From Pseudomonadales bacterium (lineage in GTDB: Bacteria; Pseudomonadota; Gammaproteobacteria; Pseudomonadales; Azotimanducaceae), in the NCBI GenBank assembly GCA_019090615.1, contig JAHRVQ010000011.1:60456-124455 (forward strand): 64,000 bases of DNA. The letters run 5' to 3'. Both the position numbers and the translations under genes were made by a program. Shown here piece by piece: positions 8,868 through 17,905 of the stretch (position 1 is the stretch's first letter; each line of letters starts with the position of its first letter). The notes under the pieces are model-generated. The model made no database searches. It was not told where the DNA came from and worked only from the letters and a program-made list of their open reading frames with translations.

Positions 8868-9905
8868 ATGGATATTACAGAATTATTGGCTTTTAGTGAA
8901 AAGCAGGGTGCATCGGATTTGCATTTATCTGCTGGCCTGCCGCCTATGATACGCGTTGACGGCGATATAAGAAGAATAAATTTGCCGGCGCTGGATCATA
9001 AGGAAGTTCATTCATTGATCTATGAAATTATGAATGACAAACAAAGAAAGGATTATGAGGAATTTTTTGAATGTGACTTTTCGTTTGAAGTGCCTGGTGT
9101 GGCGCGGTTTCGTGTTAATGCCTTTAATCATAATCGGGGTGCAGGCGGGGTTTTTCGGACTATCCCATCTAAGGTTCTGACTATGGAAGACCTGGGCATG
9201 GGATCTGTATTTCAGGGCATAGCCGAAACGCCCAGAGGTCTTATTACTGTGACTGGCCCAACCGGTTCAGGTAAAAGTACTACTTTAGCGGCGCTGATGG
9301 ACTATGTGAATGATCACCGTTATGAACATATTCTTACCATTGAAGATCCCATTGAGTTTGTCCATGAAAGCAAGAAATGTTTGGTCAATCAGCGTGAAGT
9401 GCATCGCGATACTCTCGGGTTTAACGAAGCGCTGCGTTCAGCGTTACGAGAAGATCCGGATATTATTCTGGTGGGTGAAATGCGCGATCTGGAAACCATT
9501 CGCCTTGCCCTTGAAGCTGCAGAGACGGGCCATATGGTCTTTGGCACCCTGCATACCTCCTCAGCGGCAAAGACTATTGATCGGATTATCGATGTTTTTC
9601 CTGCGGCCGAAAAAGCGATGGTACGGTCAATGTTATCTGAATCATTGCAGACTGTAATTTCTCAAACGTTACTTAAAAAAATTGGCGGCGGGCGTATAGC
9701 GGCGCATGAAATTATGATTTGTACGGCGGCAATACGTAATTTGATACGCGAGTCAAAGATTGCACAGATGTATTCAGCAATTCAGACGGGTGGTAAATTG
9801 GGTATGCAAACTCTGGATCAATGCTTAAAGTCTTTGGTAGAGAAAAACCTGATTAGCGCTGAAGCGGCGCGCGGTAAGGCCAAAATGCCAGACGATTTTC
9901 ACTAA
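8868..9905 (+). CDS. pilT: Type IV pilus retraction ATPase PilT
   Basis: Hexameric ATPase at the inner-membrane base of type IV pili that depolymerises pilin and drives twitching. The 345 residues contain Walker A GPTGSGKST at 130-138, Asp-box ITIEDPIEF, Walker B IILVGEMRDLETI and the His box HTSSAAKTIDRI, plus the PilT signature AIRNLIRESKIAQM. A Shine-Dalgarno-like GAGGAAGG lies 8 bases before the ATG. Its paralogue pilU follows 88 bases later; the pair is a standard unit. Confidence 0.97.
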   Translation: MDITELLAFSEKQGASDLHLSAGLPPMIRVDGDIRRINLPALDHKEVHSLIYEIMNDKQRKDYEEFFECDFSFEVPGVARFRVNAFNHNRGAGGVFRTIPSKVLTMEDLGMGSVFQGIAETPRGLITVTGPTGSGKSTTLAALMDYVNDHRYEHILTIEDPIEFVHESKKCLVNQREVHRDTLGFNEALRSALREDPDIILVGEMRDLETIRLALEAAETGHMVFGTLHTSSAAKTIDRIIDVFPAAEKAMVRSMLSESLQTVISQTLLKKIGGGRIAAHEIMICTAAIRNLIRESKIAQMYSAIQTGGKLGMQTLDQCLKSLVEKNLISAEAARGKAKMPDDFH

Positions 9906-9993
9906 GCATTTTAGTGTGTGGGCTATAAGTAGACTAAAAGTCGCGGACCAATAAAATTACCCCGTATGTGTTGTGCTACCAGGAAGGTGCTGA

Positions 9994-11139
9994 ATGATTG
10001 ATTTTGATAAGTTGTTAAAAGTAGTTGTTGACCAGGGCGCATCTGATTTGTTTATTACTTCAGGTCTGCCACCTTCTATTAAGTTACGGGGAAAAATGAA
10101 ATCCCTGTCGAAAACGCCTTTGACGCCGGAGCAGGCCAGGGAGATGGTGCATAGCACCATGAATGAAGCGCAGGTTCAGGAATTTGAGACCGACCGAGAG
10201 TGTAACTTTGCCATTCAAAGTCCTATCGCTGGGCGATTTCGGGTTAGTGCTTTTTATCAACGTAATTTTGCCGGTATGGTGTTGCGACGTATCGAAGCGG
10301 TTATCCCTACGTGTGAAGAATTAGCCTTACCAGAGATCGTCAAAACCTTGTCAATGACAAATCGAGGTTTGATTATATTTGTTGGTGCGACAGGGACAGG
10401 AAAATCTACTTCGCTTGCGGCAATGATTGGCCATCGTAATAAACATAGTCGCGGGCATATTATTACCATTGAAGACCCGATTGAATTTATCCATGAGCAT
10501 AACGGCTGTATGGTGACCCAACGAGAAGTTGGCGTTGATACGCCGAGTTTCGATGTGGCCCTTAAGAACACCCTACGCCAGGCGCCTGATGTGATTATGA
10601 TTGGCGAAATACGCACCCGCGAGACCATGGACAAGGCAGTTGTGTTTGCTGAAACAGGTCATTTATGTCTGGCAACATTACATGCCAATAATGCCAATCA
10701 AGCTTTAGACAGGATTATCAATTTTTTTCCTGCAGACCGCCACGATCAGGTCTGGATGGATTTGTCGCTTAATTTGCGTGCTTTGGTCGCGCAGCAATTA
10801 ATACCTACTGTGGATGGTAAAGGACGGCATGCGGCGATTGAAGTTTTAATTAATACACCGTTGGTAGCGGATACTATTCGCAAAGGCGAGGTACATGCTA
10901 TCAAGGAAATTATGGCGCAAGGCAAAGAAATTGGTATGCAAACATTTGACCAGGCACTTTTTGCTTTGTATTCAGAGGGTGAAATTAGTTATGAGAGTGC
11001 GATTGCTGCTGCGGATTCGGCCAATGACCTAAGGCTGATGATCAAGTTATCTGGGGATTTGCCTACTGATTCAAGTTCTCTTGCTCAGGGGTTATCGCTT
11101 GAGTCTACCGATGATGACTCTGTGCGTCTTCGCCGTTAG
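9994..11139 (+). CDS. pilU: Type IV pilus ATPase PilU
   Basis: PilT-dependent accessory retraction ATPase. Walker A is GATGTGKST starting at residue 131, followed by ITIEDPIEFIHEHNG, Walker B VIMIGEIRTRETM and the His box HANNANQALDRI. The 381 residues are longer than PilT through an acidic C-terminal tail (LESTDDDSVRLRR), usual for PilU. The AIR motif of PilT is replaced by LVADTIRKGEVHAIKEIM, which separates the two paralogues. No strong terminator is visible before convergent ruvX. Confidence 0.95.
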   Translation: MIDFDKLLKVVVDQGASDLFITSGLPPSIKLRGKMKSLSKTPLTPEQAREMVHSTMNEAQVQEFETDRECNFAIQSPIAGRFRVSAFYQRNFAGMVLRRIEAVIPTCEELALPEIVKTLSMTNRGLIIFVGATGTGKSTSLAAMIGHRNKHSRGHIITIEDPIEFIHEHNGCMVTQREVGVDTPSFDVALKNTLRQAPDVIMIGEIRTRETMDKAVVFAETGHLCLATLHANNANQALDRIINFFPADRHDQVWMDLSLNLRALVAQQLIPTVDGKGRHAAIEVLINTPLVADTIRKGEVHAIKEIMAQGKEIGMQTFDQALFALYSEGEISYESAIAAADSANDLRLMIKLSGDLPTDSSSLAQGLSLESTDDDSVRLRR

Positions 11140-11263
11140 GAATTTGTTCGAAAAACCCCAGCGAGCGTCTTGAACAGGTGCGAATCGAAACAGGTCGTTA
11201 AGGTACAGCATCACCGCAACTTTGTTCCATTCAGCCTTTCCGTGCCATAACTAAAATAGTGAC

Positions 11264-11668
11264 TTAATTAGAGTTTCCGTGGAGACGAAAATAGGTTTCG
11301 AGGATTAGTTTTGCGGCGATGGCATCAATTGGCGTATTTGCCGCTGCAATCTCTCTGGCCTCAAAACTACTGAGTCGTTCATCAACAGTAGTATGGGGTA
11401 TATTGTATCGGCCTGATAATTTGCGACCAAATTTCTCTGCCAACAAAGACATTTCGCTCTCTGTGTCGTCCATGTTGAGTGGCAGTCCGACAACAAAGTG
11501 ATGTGGTGACCATTCTTGAATAAGTTTTTCAAGTGTTTGCCAGTTAGGAATACCGTCCCTGGCGGGGATAATCATCAACGGAGTTGCTGTTGCTGTGATT
11601 TTCTGTCCCACCGCAACGCCTATTTTCTTCATGCCGAAATCAAAAGCCATTACAAGATTACTATTCAC
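11264..11668 (-). CDS. ruvX: Putative pre-16S rRNA nuclease / Holliday junction resolvase-like RuvX
   Basis: RNase H-fold protein (YqgF) implicated in 5' maturation of 16S rRNA. The 134 residues begin MAFDFGMKKIGVAVGQ with the first metal-binding Asp, followed by VVGLPLNMDD and DERLSSFEA, the second acidic site. Start is GTG; the codon shares one base with the yqgE stop, showing translational coupling. The order yqgE-ruvX is conserved in gammaproteobacteria. Confidence 0.94.
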   Translation of the reverse strand: MNSNLVMAFDFGMKKIGVAVGQKITATATPLMIIPARDGIPNWQTLEKLIQEWSPHHFVVGLPLNMDDTESEMSLLAEKFGRKLSGRYNIPHTTVDERLSSFEAREIAAANTPIDAIAAKLILETYFRLHGNSN

Positions 11669-12213
11669 TAGTCGTGTCCGGGATGGGGGTTAATAAGGTT
11701 AAGGTCGATGCCTAGTTGCTGGGCTGCCAGGCTAGCACGTGTTTCGTAAGGTTCATCAAATAGAATGCTGGCCGAAGCAGGGGCAAGTAACCATACATCG
11801 CGGGCTATTTCGTCTTCCAACTGGCCGGCAGACCAGCCTGCGTAACCGAGGCATGCCAGGGTGTTTTCAGGTGCGGTGGCTGATTTCATTGCTGTTATGA
11901 TATCAGGGGATGTGGTCAGGCAAATTTCATCACTTAGGCTAAGGGTCGAGTCAAACTCTGTGCCACCAGGATGAAGAAAGAAAACCCGTTCTCGCTCAAC
12001 CGGTCCGCCTTCTAGCACTGGACAGATGTACCGACCGTCAAGTTGAGGGAAAATATTGGTAATTTCGATATCCAGTGGCTGGTTGATGACCAGGCCGAAA
12101 GCACCCTGTTCGTTATGCTCTATGAGCAACGAAATGGTGCTATGAAAATAATCCCCAGCTAAAGTAGGTAGAGAGATCAGAAACTGATTCTTAAAACTTT
12201 GAAGTTCAGACAT
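11668..12213 (-). CDS. yqgE: YqgE/AlgH family protein
   Basis: A 181-residue protein of the UPF0301/AlgH family. Motifs FLISLPTLAGDYFHSTI, GAFGLVINQPLDI and CLGYAGWSAGQLEDEI are diagnostic. Biochemical role is unknown; in Pseudomonas the homologue is linked to alginate gene expression, which need not apply here. It starts 4 bases after the tonB stop and ends on ruvX, so the - strand block gshB-tonB-yqgE-ruvX is a single operon by spacing. Confidence 0.93.
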   Translation of the reverse strand: MSELQSFKNQFLISLPTLAGDYFHSTISLLIEHNEQGAFGLVINQPLDIEITNIFPQLDGRYICPVLEGGPVERERVFFLHPGGTEFDSTLSLSDEICLTTSPDIITAMKSATAPENTLACLGYAGWSAGQLEDEIARDVWLLAPASASILFDEPYETRASLAAQQLGIDLNLINPHPGHD

Positions 12214-12217
12214 GTTT

Positions 12218-13099
12218 TTAATAGCTCCGAAGGGAACTGTTTTTGCGAAATTGCCAGGTTCTTATAATTTCCAGAACATCTGTGGACTGCCGCAGGTTAT
12301 CAGGAAACGGGGCAAAAGGGGCGGCTAAACGGACGATATTAAGGGCTGCATTGTCTAATACCTGGTGACCGGAGGATTCCAGGAGCGTGACTTCGCGCAG
12401 ACTACCGTCGGGTAATATCGCCACTAGTAGCCGTAAGCTACCGAAAAGTTTTTCTTTGCGCGCCTTAGCGGGATAATTCAGGTTGCCTATTTTTTCGATT
12501 TTACGCCGCCAGGAATTTAGATAATAGGCATCTTTACTAGAGGCCGTGGACAAACTGGTGAGCCGTTTAATACGCGGGCGTTTAGCGTATAACTGACGCT
12601 GTCGATCGAGTCGGGCTTCAAGGCTTGCGATTTCCAGGCTGCGTTGGCGGATGCTTTTATTCCCTTCGCTGGGCCTGGCGGCAGGGTTAGGTCTTTCTGG
12701 TTCGGGGTTAAATGGCGCGTCAACATTGTTTTTCTGGGTAGTTGTTATAACCGGTAGTTGCTGTTGAATGGCTGCTGCTGCAGAAACCTGGGCTATGGGC
12801 GCGGTTTCACGGATTACCGTATCGTGAAATTCCGACTGGTTGGGAGAAGTGGTTAATGCTTTTTCCGTAAGCGTGCCGCTGCCAGCCTGATCAAACTGAG
12901 CTAGAAAGTCGGCTTTATCGGGTTGGTTTTTGCTTCTATGTTGCGCCAGTGTAATTTCCATGGTGTGGGTTGAGTTTGACGGCTGTTTGTCGAAGAAAGT
13001 GAATCCGACTGAAATTATTATTGCGTGCATTACAAGCGCCAGAAAGACCGTGAAACTCAAGCGATCTGTGCTTGTAATTACGGGGCTGATGGTTGTCAT
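12218..13099 (-). CDS. TonB-like energy transducer
   Basis: A 293-residue inner-membrane protein: one N-terminal helix (FTVFLALVMHAIIISVGFTFF, about 16-36), a Pro/Gln-rich periplasmic linker, a basic helix (LARLDRQ-like region EIASLEARLDRQRQLYAK) and a C-terminal TonB domain (LNYPAKARKEKLFGSLRLLV, then GSLREVTLLESSGHQVLDNA and TWQF). TonB proteins couple the proton motive force to outer-membrane transport. The same gshB-tonB-yqgE order occurs in Pseudomonas-type genomes, where this is not the main iron TonB, and no exbBD genes are nearby. Overlaps gshB by 4 bases. Confidence 0.88.
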   Translation of the reverse strand: MTTISPVITSTDRLSFTVFLALVMHAIIISVGFTFFDKQPSNSTHTMEITLAQHRSKNQPDKADFLAQFDQAGSGTLTEKALTTSPNQSEFHDTVIRETAPIAQVSAAAAIQQQLPVITTTQKNNVDAPFNPEPERPNPAARPSEGNKSIRQRSLEIASLEARLDRQRQLYAKRPRIKRLTSLSTASSKDAYYLNSWRRKIEKIGNLNYPAKARKEKLFGSLRLLVAILPDGSLREVTLLESSGHQVLDNAALNIVRLAAPFAPFPDNLRQSTDVLEIIRTWQFRKNSSLRSY

Positions 13100-14085
13100 T
13101 GGGCGAGATGGGTTTCAATGAAATTAATATAGTCGCCGGCGATGTCGAGTTGAAAACCTTTGTCTATTTCTCGAATACAGGTAGGGCAGGTGACATTAAT
13201 TTCAGTGAGAAAGTCTCCAATCACGTCGATGCCAACAAAATATAGGCCTTTTTCTCGCAACACCGGCCCTATTTGTTCAGCAATCCAGAGATCTCTTTTG
13301 TTAAGTGGCCTTGCGACTCCCTCACCGCCAGCGGCAAGGTTGCCTCGGGTTTCGCCGTCAGCTGGGATGCGAGCGAGCCCGTAGGGCACTGGCTCGCCAT
13401 TAATAAGAAGAATGCGGGTATCACCTTGCTTGATTTCAGGGATAAACCGTTGCGCCATGATTTGCCGTGTACCGTGTGCTGTTAGTGTTTCAAGAATTAC
13501 CGAGAGGTTCGGGTCGTGCTTTTGGGCGCGGAAAATAGAGGCGCCACCCATACCGTCTAACGGTTTGAATATGACATCCTGATGCTTGCCATGAAAAGCC
13601 TTTAGCATGTCCTGATTCCGGCTCACAAGGTGTGGCGGGCAACATTCAGGGAAAAGTAGCGCGAACAGTTTTTCGTTACAATCTCTAATACTGGCGGGGT
13701 TGTTGAGTACCGGCGTACCTGCTCGATCAACCTGTTCTAGCATATAAGTGGTGTAAATATATTCCATGTCAAAGGGTGGATCTTTGCGCATTAATATAAC
13801 GTCCAGTTCACTAGCTGGGGTAATAATTTCTTCTTCTATCTGGTACCAGTCAGCTTTTGACTCATCAATTGTGATTCTTAACTGTCTTGCCTGGACCTCT
13901 GCATCGAGGATGAAAAGACCATTTTGTTCAATAACAAAAATGTCCCAGCCCTTATTCTGTGCAGCTACCATCATTGCCAGGGTGCTATCTTTCTTCGGAT
14001 TGATGGTTGGCAATGGATCCATCAGTACGCCAAATTTGAGACCCAAGATTAATTCCTTATTTTCAGTGTGAAGTTGCCGCAACAT
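13096..14085 (-). CDS. gshB: Glutathione synthetase
   Basis: ATP-grasp enzyme joining gamma-glutamylcysteine and glycine. Motifs: GVLMDPLPTINPKKDSTLAM at the N-terminus, IFVIEQNGLF, ILMRKDPPFDMEYIYTTYML, FKPLDGMGGASIFR (ATP loop) and LFVGIDVIGDFLTEINVTCP-like C-terminus (YFVGIDVIGDFLTEINVT). The annotated ATG adds about 15 residues before the core; a TTG at the LGLKFGVLMDP segment would give the more usual N-terminus. It shares its upstream region with pilG. Confidence 0.95.
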   Translation of the reverse strand: MLRQLHTENKELILGLKFGVLMDPLPTINPKKDSTLAMMVAAQNKGWDIFVIEQNGLFILDAEVQARQLRITIDESKADWYQIEEEIITPASELDVILMRKDPPFDMEYIYTTYMLEQVDRAGTPVLNNPASIRDCNEKLFALLFPECCPPHLVSRNQDMLKAFHGKHQDVIFKPLDGMGGASIFRAQKHDPNLSVILETLTAHGTRQIMAQRFIPEIKQGDTRILLINGEPVPYGLARIPADGETRGNLAAGGEGVARPLNKRDLWIAEQIGPVLREKGLYFVGIDVIGDFLTEINVTCPTCIREIDKGFQLDIAGDYINFIETHLAQ

Positions 14086-14121
14086 TGTAAACTAGATTAG
14101 CTATTCCAGATTGGCTTTTTT

Positions 14122-14137
14122 TGTGATGCAAATCACC
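14122..14137. promoter_or_regulatory. CRP/Vfr-like operator between gshB and pilG
   Basis: TGTGATGCAAATCACC matches the CRP/Vfr consensus TGTGA-N6-TCACA at nine of ten defined positions. It lies 110 bases before pilG and 37 bases before the gshB start. A possible -10 (TATAAC, 14167-14172) lies downstream for pilG. Vfr is known to control pilus and Pil-Chp genes in Pseudomonas; a role here is inferred. Confidence 0.6.
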
Positions 14138-14246
14138 TCACGAAGGGCTATATATGGCATGCGTAGTATAACTGTGTTAAAAAAGCTTGCTTGGTAATGG
14201 ATCGAAGCACATTTTGGCGGTGGCTCGTTGATTTAAGGTAAGGTAT

Positions 14247-14636
14247 ATGGAAGATAATTTTGAAGGCGTTAAGGTGATGGTTATCGATGATAGTAAAACC
14301 ATCCGGCGCACTGCGGAAACACTATTGTCGAAGGTCGGATGTGAAGTGATCACGGCGACCGATGGGTTTGATGCGCTTGCCAAAATTGCTGATACGCAGC
14401 CAGCTATTATTTTTGTTGATATCATGATGCCTCGCCTGGACGGTTATCAAACTTGCGCCTTAATTAAAAATAATAGTCAGTTCAAACAAACGCCCGTCAT
14501 TATGTTATCAAGTAAAGATGGTTTATTTGACCGCGCTAAAGGTCGCATCGTTGGATCTGACCAATATCTAACCAAACCTTTCAGTAAAGACGAGCTCCTC
14601 AGTGCGATTCGTGATCACTTAAAGATGCCGGACTAG
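14247..14636 (+). CDS. pilG: Type IV pilus response regulator PilG
   Basis: Single-domain CheY-like receiver of the Pil-Chp system, phosphorylated by ChpA and acting to promote pilus extension in Pseudomonas. The 129 residues show the acidic pair in VIDDSKTIRR, the phosphoacceptor Asp in IIFVDIMMPRLDGY, the conserved Ser in VIMLSSKDG and the Lys in QYLTKPFSKDE. First gene of the chemosensory cluster; pilH follows after 20 bases. Confidence 0.95.
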   Translation: MEDNFEGVKVMVIDDSKTIRRTAETLLSKVGCEVITATDGFDALAKIADTQPAIIFVDIMMPRLDGYQTCALIKNNSQFKQTPVIMLSSKDGLFDRAKGRIVGSDQYLTKPFSKDELLSAIRDHLKMPD

Positions 14637-14656
14637 TCTGTGTACAGGAGTGAATA

Positions 14657-15019
14657 ATGACAAAAATACTCGTTGTTGATGATTCGCCAACAGAAATTTT
14701 TAAGCTCAAAAATATGCTTGAGTCCCTTGAGTTTGAAGTAATTACTGCAAAAAATGGCAGGGCAGGGGTGGACCTGGCTATTCTGGAACAACCTGATTGT
14801 GTGTTGATGGATATAGTGATGCCTGATATGAACGGCTTTCAGGCCACCAGGATTATAACCCGAGGCAAAACTACGTCTCATATGCCGGTTATTATCGTTA
14901 GTACCAAGGGGCAGGAGACTGACAGGGTATGGGGGCAGCGCCAGGGTGCAAAAGGTTATATGGTAAAACCGGTTACTGGGCCAGAGTTGGTTGCTGCTAT
15001 AAAAGCCGTACTTGAATAA
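14657..15019 (+). CDS. pilH: Type IV pilus response regulator PilH
   Basis: Second stand-alone receiver, thought to act as phosphate sink or retraction regulator. Of 120 residues; acidic pair in LVVDDSPTEIF, phosphoacceptor in CVLMDIVMPDMNGF, then VIIVSTKGQETDRVWGQRQG and GYMVKPV. The WGQRQGA segment after the switch residue is characteristic of PilH and distinguishes it from PilG. Preceded by an AGGAG ribosome site. Confidence 0.95.
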   Translation: MTKILVVDDSPTEIFKLKNMLESLEFEVITAKNGRAGVDLAILEQPDCVLMDIVMPDMNGFQATRIITRGKTTSHMPVIIVSTKGQETDRVWGQRQGAKGYMVKPVTGPELVAAIKAVLE

Positions 15020-15048
15020 ATATATGACGGATACTGCTAAAAGAGACT

Positions 15049-15588
15049 ATGGGTATGAACGAAATGCATCCTTTTGCGACATTAGTCGCAATCGCAGAGA
15101 GAAGCCAACAGCACGCGCAAGAGTTACCCACTAAAGAAAACACCCAAACACATTGGGTTGGATTAGGCATGCGCCTGCTGGATATGCAGTTTGTTGTGCC
15201 TATGGGCGAAATTGCTGAATTAATGAGGCTGCCTCATGCGACTCGGTTGTCAGGTGTAAAACCGTTTGTACCTGGGGTTGCTAATGTGCGGGGGCGGCTA
15301 ATGGCGTTGCTCGATCTGGCAATATTTTTTGGTGGCAATATTCCTCGTTCAAGGGCCCGTCGACGTGTTCTGGCGGTGGAGGATGAGGAGCAATATTTCG
15401 GATTTATTATTGATGAATCTTTAGGCATGCAGCATTTTCCAAGTGAAGCCTATGAAGACCGAGTAGAAGTGGCTGAAAGGTATAAACCATTTGTAAGAGG
15501 CGGATATAGAACAGGTGAAATAGTTTGGCCGGTAATAAGTCTGAAAGCCCTGTCTGCTGATCGAGAGCTGGAAAAATTGGACGCGTAA
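15049..15588 (+). CDS. pilI: CheW-like adaptor PilI
   Basis: CheW-domain adaptor that joins the receptor PilJ to the kinase ChpA. The 179 residues have a variable N-terminus (40 residues) then the CheW core: WVGLGMRLLDMQFVVPMGEI, VPGVANVRGRLMALLDL and YFGFIIDESLGMQHF. A second ATG two codons in (15055) could also serve. Follows pilH closely; a 217-base gap separates it from pilJ. Confidence 0.92.
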   Translation: MGMNEMHPFATLVAIAERSQQHAQELPTKENTQTHWVGLGMRLLDMQFVVPMGEIAELMRLPHATRLSGVKPFVPGVANVRGRLMALLDLAIFFGGNIPRSRARRRVLAVEDEEQYFGFIIDESLGMQHFPSEAYEDRVEVAERYKPFVRGGYRTGEIVWPVISLKALSADRELEKLDA

Positions 15589-15617
15589 AACCTTTGTTAG
15601 ACTGCGTTTGATCGATG

Positions 15618-15651
15618 TTTTGGAGGATATAAAGTTTTGGAGGATATAAAG
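15618..15651. repeat. Perfect 2 x 17-bp tandem duplication
   Basis: Two identical adjacent copies of TTTTGGAGGATATAAAG in the pilI-pilJ spacer. Each copy contains a GGAGG-like purine run but no start codon follows at a useful distance. The rest of the spacer (15589-15805) shows nothing else. Confidence 0.85.
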
Positions 15652-15805
15652 GTGCTTTATCTAAAAATAGTTTTAACTGATAACAAATTTATCTGATAAG
15701 TATTTAATTTTACTGAATTTTTCCCCAATGAAGCTTTGGCCGATTGGGTTAAGTTTTGACTAGAAAATATCCAATGCGTATAAGCAATATTAAGGAAGAA
15801 TATTA

Positions 15806-17836
15806 ATGGTAGATCAACGCCCAGGTTTAGTTGGTAGTATTTTAAAAAAACCAGCCATTGCATTTTTGGTTGTTGCGCTGGTGCTTTGCATGGCTGGCTT
15901 CGGAGGTGCTTACTACCTCAGCTATAAAAATGCACAAAAAGTCCACAGCTACCTACATTATGCCAGCCAGCTGAATTCATTGTCGCAGCAAATTGCAAAA
16001 AATGCTGCGGCTGCAGCAGATGGGCAATTAGTGGTATTTCCCCTGCTTAACGAAAACCAGCGAACTTTTAGTACTTATTTGCGGTATCTAAAGGATGGCA
16101 ACCCAAGGCAGGGCTTGCCTGCTTCCGATGCTTCTGCACAAGTGCTGATAGCAAAAATTAGTGCGTTGTGGACGCCTGCAAATACTCAGATAGATATAAT
16201 TCTTAGCAACCGAGATTCTCTGGAAGCGTTGCGTGATAACACCGGTGATTTAACGATAACCATGGCTGCAATCCAGCAGGAAAACAACAAAATTGTTGCT
16301 TCGATGCTGCGGCTTAATATACCAGCTAACCAAATTGCTTTGGCGCAACGACAGAATTTATTAGTGGAGCGTATGTCGAGAAATGTTGACAAGGTAGTTC
16401 AGCAGGGGTCAGGGGAAAACCTGAGTTCAAGCTTTAACCGAGATAGTAAAAATTTTGCCAAGGTATTACAGGGATTACGCAGTGGAAATCGAGATTTGCT
16501 GCTTAGCGCAAATACCAATCCAAGTATTCTGGCGAGTCTGACTAAGATTGAGGAGTTATCCAGGACTGTCTCTACACAGATGGAGGATATTTCCAGACGT
16601 TCAGAAGATGTGATTTTAATTAAGCGGGCTGCGATGCAAAATTTTGTAGGCGCTGCTGAATTGCTGAATTTATTTGAACAACTTCACGAGGTTTATAGTG
16701 ATTCGTTAGGCAAGGGCATTGCATCTCCCCTACTGATTCCAGCATTAGCTGGTAGTGCATTTTTTATTGTTTTTATTATTAGCTGGTTGATATATCGAGA
16801 GGCTAGTCGAAATGTAAATGCAACAGTATTACAAAATGAACGTAATCAATCAGCCATATTGCAGCTGCTAGACGAGTTGGCAGATTTAGCGGACGGCGAC
16901 CTCCGAGTGCAGGCAACAGTCACTGAAAGTTTTACTGGTGCGATTGCAGATTCCATTAATTTTTCGATTGATCAGTTGAGGTCGCTAGTGTCGAAAATTA
17001 ATGAGGCCAGTACTATGGTATCGGCTGCGACTGAAATGACGCAATCATCTCTTGGGCAGCTTTCGGAAGCTTCACAACGCCAGGCAAAAAAAATCACTGA
17101 TGTATCGGAGGCTGTGAATGAAATGACTGTATCCATCGATATGGTCTCTGTAAATGCGGCTGAATCGACTTCAGTGGCTGAGCGATCAGTCGGTATCGCG
17201 AATAAGGGAGCCTCAGTGGTCCAGGACACTATTGACGGTATGGATAATATCCGTGGTCAAATTCAGGAAACTGCAAAAAGAATCAAGCGCTTAGGGGAGA
17301 GTTCCCAGGAGATTGGAGACATTGTTTCACTGATCAATGATATTGCGGATCAAACTAATATTTTATCTCTAAATGCAGCCATACAAGCTTCGATGGCTGG
17401 TGATGCGGGTAAGGGGTTTGCGGTGGTAGCAGATGAGGTGCAGCGTTTGGCTGAGCGTTCAGGTGCTGCAGCGAAACAGATCTCGGCACTTGTAAAGACT
17501 ATTCAAAGTAATACTAATGAAGCAGTCACTTCGATGGAGCAAACCACCACAGAAGTTGTTCGGGGCACGCGGCTTGCACAGCATGCCGGGGTTGCGCTTG
17601 GCGAAATTGAATCAGTATCAGATTCGCTGGCTGAAATAATTGGCAAAATATCCGCGTCGGCCAGTCAGCAGGCGGCATCGGCAGGCAATATTTCCAATAC
17701 GATGAAAAGTATCGACGAAATAACCAGTCAGACCAACGACGGAACAAGCGCTACAGTGACAGCGGTTGGTAATCTCGCCGATATTGCTAATGAACTACGT
17801 GCTTCTGTTACTGGTTTTACCTTGCCAAAAACTTAG
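15806..17836 (+). CDS. pilJ: Type IV pilus chemoreceptor PilJ
   Basis: Methyl-accepting chemotaxis-type receptor of the Pil-Chp system. The 676 residues have a first membrane helix (about 13-36), a PilJ periplasmic region, a second helix (about 312-332), a HAMP-like segment and a long coiled-coil signalling domain with the hairpin tip [32 protein letters not shown]. The tip keeps QA-SMAGD rather than the EAARAGE of many receptors, which is usual for PilJ. Starts after AAGGAAGAAT. The cluster has no pilK methyltransferase after it. Confidence 0.95.
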   Translation: MVDQRPGLVGSILKKPAIAFLVVALVLCMAGFGGAYYLSYKNAQKVHSYLHYASQLNSLSQQIAKNAAAAADGQLVVFPLLNENQRTFSTYLRYLKDGNPRQGLPASDASAQVLIAKISALWTPANTQIDIILSNRDSLEALRDNTGDLTITMAAIQQENNKIVASMLRLNIPANQIALAQRQNLLVERMSRNVDKVVQQGSGENLSSSFNRDSKNFAKVLQGLRSGNRDLLLSANTNPSILASLTKIEELSRTVSTQMEDISRRSEDVILIKRAAMQNFVGAAELLNLFEQLHEVYSDSLGKGIASPLLIPALAGSAFFIVFIISWLIYREASRNVNATVLQNERNQSAILQLLDELADLADGDLRVQATVTESFTGAIADSINFSIDQLRSLVSKINEASTMVSAATEMTQSSLGQLSEASQRQAKKITDVSEAVNEMTVSIDMVSVNAAESTSVAERSVGIANKGASVVQDTIDGMDNIRGQIQETAKRIKRLGESSQEIGDIVSLINDIADQTNILSLNAAIQASMAGDAGKGFAVVADEVQRLAERSGAAAKQISALVKTIQSNTNEAVTSMEQTTTEVVRGTRLAQHAGVALGEIESVSDSLAEIIGKISASASQQAASAGNISNTMKSIDEITSQTNDGTSATVTAVGNLADIANELRASVTGFTLPKT

Positions 17837-17905
17837 CAGACAGGAAACGCATATCAATAAAGTTGCAGTGAGCGAAAACCAATATTTAACGAACGGACTA
17901 AATAA

